Part shown: positions 62,349 to 64,000 of the stretch, one piece after another
Numbering within the stretch: position 1 is the stretch's first letter
How the letters are laid out: each line of letters starts with the position of its first letter
DNA from: Fen-999 sp044220545
GTDB lineage: Bacteria > Pseudomonadota > Gammaproteobacteria > Burkholderiales > Rhodocyclaceae
Length of the DNA stretch: 64,000 bases
NCBI GenBank assembly: GCA_044220545.1
Contig: JBGAQX010000001.1
Span: 112,537 to 176,536, forward strand
Reading direction: 5' to 3'
The notes under the pieces: model-generated
Told to the model about the DNA's origin: nothing
The model's database searches: none
What the model saw: the letters and a program-made list of their open reading frames with translations, nothing else
Position numbers and translations under genes: made by a program

Positions 62349-64000
62349 ATGCCCAAGGAAACCGCGAAGTCCTCCAAACCGGCCACCAAGGCCAAGGCGC
62401 CCGTGAAAGCGCCGGCCAAGGCTGCCGCCAAGAAGGAGGTTGCCAAGCCGCAAGAGGCGAAGCATGCCGCGTCGGTGAAGGCAAAGGCCGTCGAGCATGC
62501 CAAGGCCAAGGCGCCGGTGGCCAAGGTTCCGGAAAAAGCCGCCGTCCAGCCCAAGGAACCAATGAAGCCAGCCGCACCGACACCGCCCCCCGTGGCACAC
62601 CCCGAGGCCAAGCCGGTCGCGGCGAAGAAGGCCGAGCCCAAGGGCAAGAAAGGCAGAACACCGCCGCCGGAGATGCCCCGTGCGCAGGCGCCGGTCGATC
62701 TCGAAACCAAGCGCACGCGCCTGAAGAATCTGATCGCGCTCGGCAAGGAGCGCGGCTTCCTCACGTATGCCGAGATCAACGATCACCTGCCCGACGATCT
62801 GGTGGACGCCGAGCAGATCGAATCGATCATCTCGACCTTCAACGACATGGGCATCCAGGTGTTCGACGAAGCACCGGCCGCCGATGACATGTTGCTCGCC
62901 GAAGCCGCGCCGGCCCAGGTGGACGAGCAGGAAGTCGAGGAAGAGGCTGAGCAGGCGCTGTCCACGGTCGACTCCGAGTTCGGCCGCACCACCGATCCCG
63001 TTCGGATGTACATGCGCGAGATGGGTTCGGTGGAGCTGCTCACCCGCGAAGGGGAAATCGAGATCGCCAAGCGCATCGAAGATGGCCTCAAGCACATGGT
63101 GATGGCCATTTCGGCCTGCCCGACGACCATTGCCGAGATACTCGAGATCGCCGGCAAGGTGGCTCGCGACGAAATGCGTATCGACGAGCTGGTCGATGGC
63201 CTGATCGATCCCAACGCGATCGGTGACGATATCGAGGCACTGGCGGAAGACGAAGAAGCGGCCATCGAAGCGGATGAAGCCGAGGACGAGGACGAAGAAG
63301 GCGGCGGCCAGATTTCCGCATCGCTGTTGTTGCTCAAGCAGGACGCGTTGGAGCGTTTTTCCACGATCCATCACCTGTGCGCCAAGATGATGACGGCCCT
63401 GGCCAAGAAGGGATCGCAGGACAAAGGCTATCTGCGCATTCAGAAGCAGATCTCCGACGAACTGATGAATATCCGCTTCACGGCCCGCTCCATTGAACGC
63501 CTTTGCGACTCGGTGCGCGGCATGGTCGAGGCCGCCCGTAACCACGAGCGCAAGATCCAGCATCTGTGCGTCGAAAAGGCGCATATGCCGCGGCCGCATT
63601 TCATCAAGGTGTTCCCGGGCAACGAGACCAACCTCGAGTGGTTGAAGCACGAGGTGCAGTCGAACAAGCCGTACACCGCCCAACTGATGCGTGCCGCGCC
63701 GGCAATTCTGGAAGAGCAGCAGAAGCTGATCGACCTTCAGGATCGCATCGGCATTCCGCTCAAGGAACTCAAGGACATCAACAAACAGATGTCCACCGGA
63801 GAAGCCAAGGCCCGCCGCGCCAAACGCGAAATGACCGAGGCCAACCTGCGCCTGGTGATTTCCATCGCCAAGAAATACACCAACCGCGGCCTGCAGTTCC
63901 TCGACCTGATCCAGGAAGGCAACATCGGCCTGATGAAGGCGGTGGACAAATTCGAATACCGTCGCGGCTACAAGTTCTCGACCTACGCCACGTGGTGGAT
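62349..64000 (+). CDS. rpoD: RNA polymerase primary sigma factor RpoD, 3' truncated by window end
   Basis: The ATG at 62349 opens a frame that runs to the edge; 550 codons are seen. An unusually long Lys/Ala/Pro-rich leader of about 115 residues precedes region 1.1 (TRLKNLIALGKERGFLTYAEIND, then LPDDLVDAEQIESIISTF). FGRTTDPVRMYMREMGSVEL is region 1.2, followed by an acidic non-conserved insert (EADEAEDEDEEGGG). Region 2 begins at ANLRLVISIAKKYTNRGLQF, then LDLIQEGNIGLMKAVDKFEY and FSTYATWWI at the edge. This is the housekeeping sigma factor. Regions 3 and 4 are outside the window. Confidence 0.97.
   Translation, partial: MPKETAKSSKPATKAKAPVKAPAKAAAKKEVAKPQEAKHAASVKAKAVEHAKAKAPVAKVPEKAAVQPKEPMKPAAPTPPPVAHPEAKPVAAKKAEPKGKKGRTPPPEMPRAQAPVDLETKRTRLKNLIALGKERGFLTYAEINDHLPDDLVDAEQIESIISTFNDMGIQVFDEAPAADDMLLAEAAPAQVDEQEVEEEAEQALSTVDSEFGRTTDPVRMYMREMGSVELLTREGEIEIAKRIEDGLKHMVMAISACPTTIAEILEIAGKVARDEMRIDELVDGLIDPNAIGDDIEALAEDEEAAIEADEAEDEDEEGGGQISASLLLLKQDALERFSTIHHLCAKMMTALAKKGSQDKGYLRIQKQISDELMNIRFTARSIERLCDSVRGMVEAARNHERKIQHLCVEKAHMPRPHFIKVFPGNETNLEWLKHEVQSNKPYTAQLMRAAPAILEEQQKLIDLQDRIGIPLKELKDINKQMSTGEAKARRAKREMTEANLRLVISIAKKYTNRGLQFLDLIQEGNIGLMKAVDKFEYRRGYKFSTYATWW

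Overview
The window is about 64 kb of GC-rich, densely packed bacterial chromosome. Gene content and order point to a betaproteobacterium, probably Rhodocyclales-like (Dechloromonas, Azospira or Accumulibacter type). This is inferred from the rpsU-yqeY-dnaG-rpoD operon with a Lys/Ala-rich RpoD leader, the leuS-lptE-holA-proA order, a three-domain MaeB malic enzyme, and envelope genes with FecR and SLAM-like domains. No phage, IS element, CRISPR array, rRNA or tRNA gene was seen.

Layout. 1-2.2 kb: end of pgi, then glgA and folA. 2.2-5.1 kb: a two-gene envelope unit, a SLAM-like TPR/beta-barrel protein and a FecR-domain exported protein. 5.2-9.7 kb: minus-strand genes adi-type decarboxylase, dcd, a small PH-domain protein and apbC/mrp. 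9.8-12.9 kb: metG, acylphosphatase and a 2-Cys peroxiredoxin ending in a good terminator. 13-14.8 kb: a Crp/Fnr regulator with a perfect 18-bp palindrome at its start, and two unknown small proteins. 14.9-20.5 kb (minus): a PlsB-like acyltransferase, a WbuC-type cupin and dnaE. A second, broken copy of the cupin 3' end lies beyond the acyltransferase. 20.6-24.8 kb: a response-regulator diguanylate cyclase, a hemerythrin-like protein, a quinone oxidoreductase and a Phd/PIN toxin-antitoxin pair.

24.8-32.1 kb is the most distinctive region, a probable beta-glucan locus. A GH17-GT2 membrane synthase (NdvB type) and a GH17 membrane protein (NdvC type) are divergent. A minus-strand operon of a methyltransferase, a phosphoglycerol-transferase/sulfatase-fold membrane enzyme and a small unknown membrane protein converges on them. 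32.3-35.2 kb holds a Fic protein with a tiny overlapping upstream frame, a short convergent gene, and a TonB-like protein with a very long Ala/Glu/Arg/Gln coiled coil. 35.3-38.9 kb: maeB, a small membrane protein and an orphan ParA. 38.9-44.3 kb: a signalling cassette of a hybrid histidine kinase translationally coupled to a REC-HD-GYP regulator, with a periplasmic substrate-binding protein divergent to it. 44.3-48.7 kb: a PcaD-like hydrolase, uvrD, an unknown protein and a FecR-SPOR protein.

48.7-64 kb is mostly housekeeping: leuS-lptE-holA-proA, glutaryl-CoA dehydrogenase, ogt, xerD, ybaK, folB, plsY with a diheme cytochrome c, tsaD, then rpsU (clear promoter and downstream terminator), yqeY, dnaG and rpoD, which runs off the right edge.

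Recurring themes are envelope and surface construction (glucan locus, two FecR proteins, SLAM, TonB-like, PlsB-like, LptE) and c-di-GMP signalling (one GGEEF and one HD-GYP protein). Many genes overlap by ATGA or TGATG, so translational coupling is common. All functions are read from motifs and family knowledge; no database search was run.
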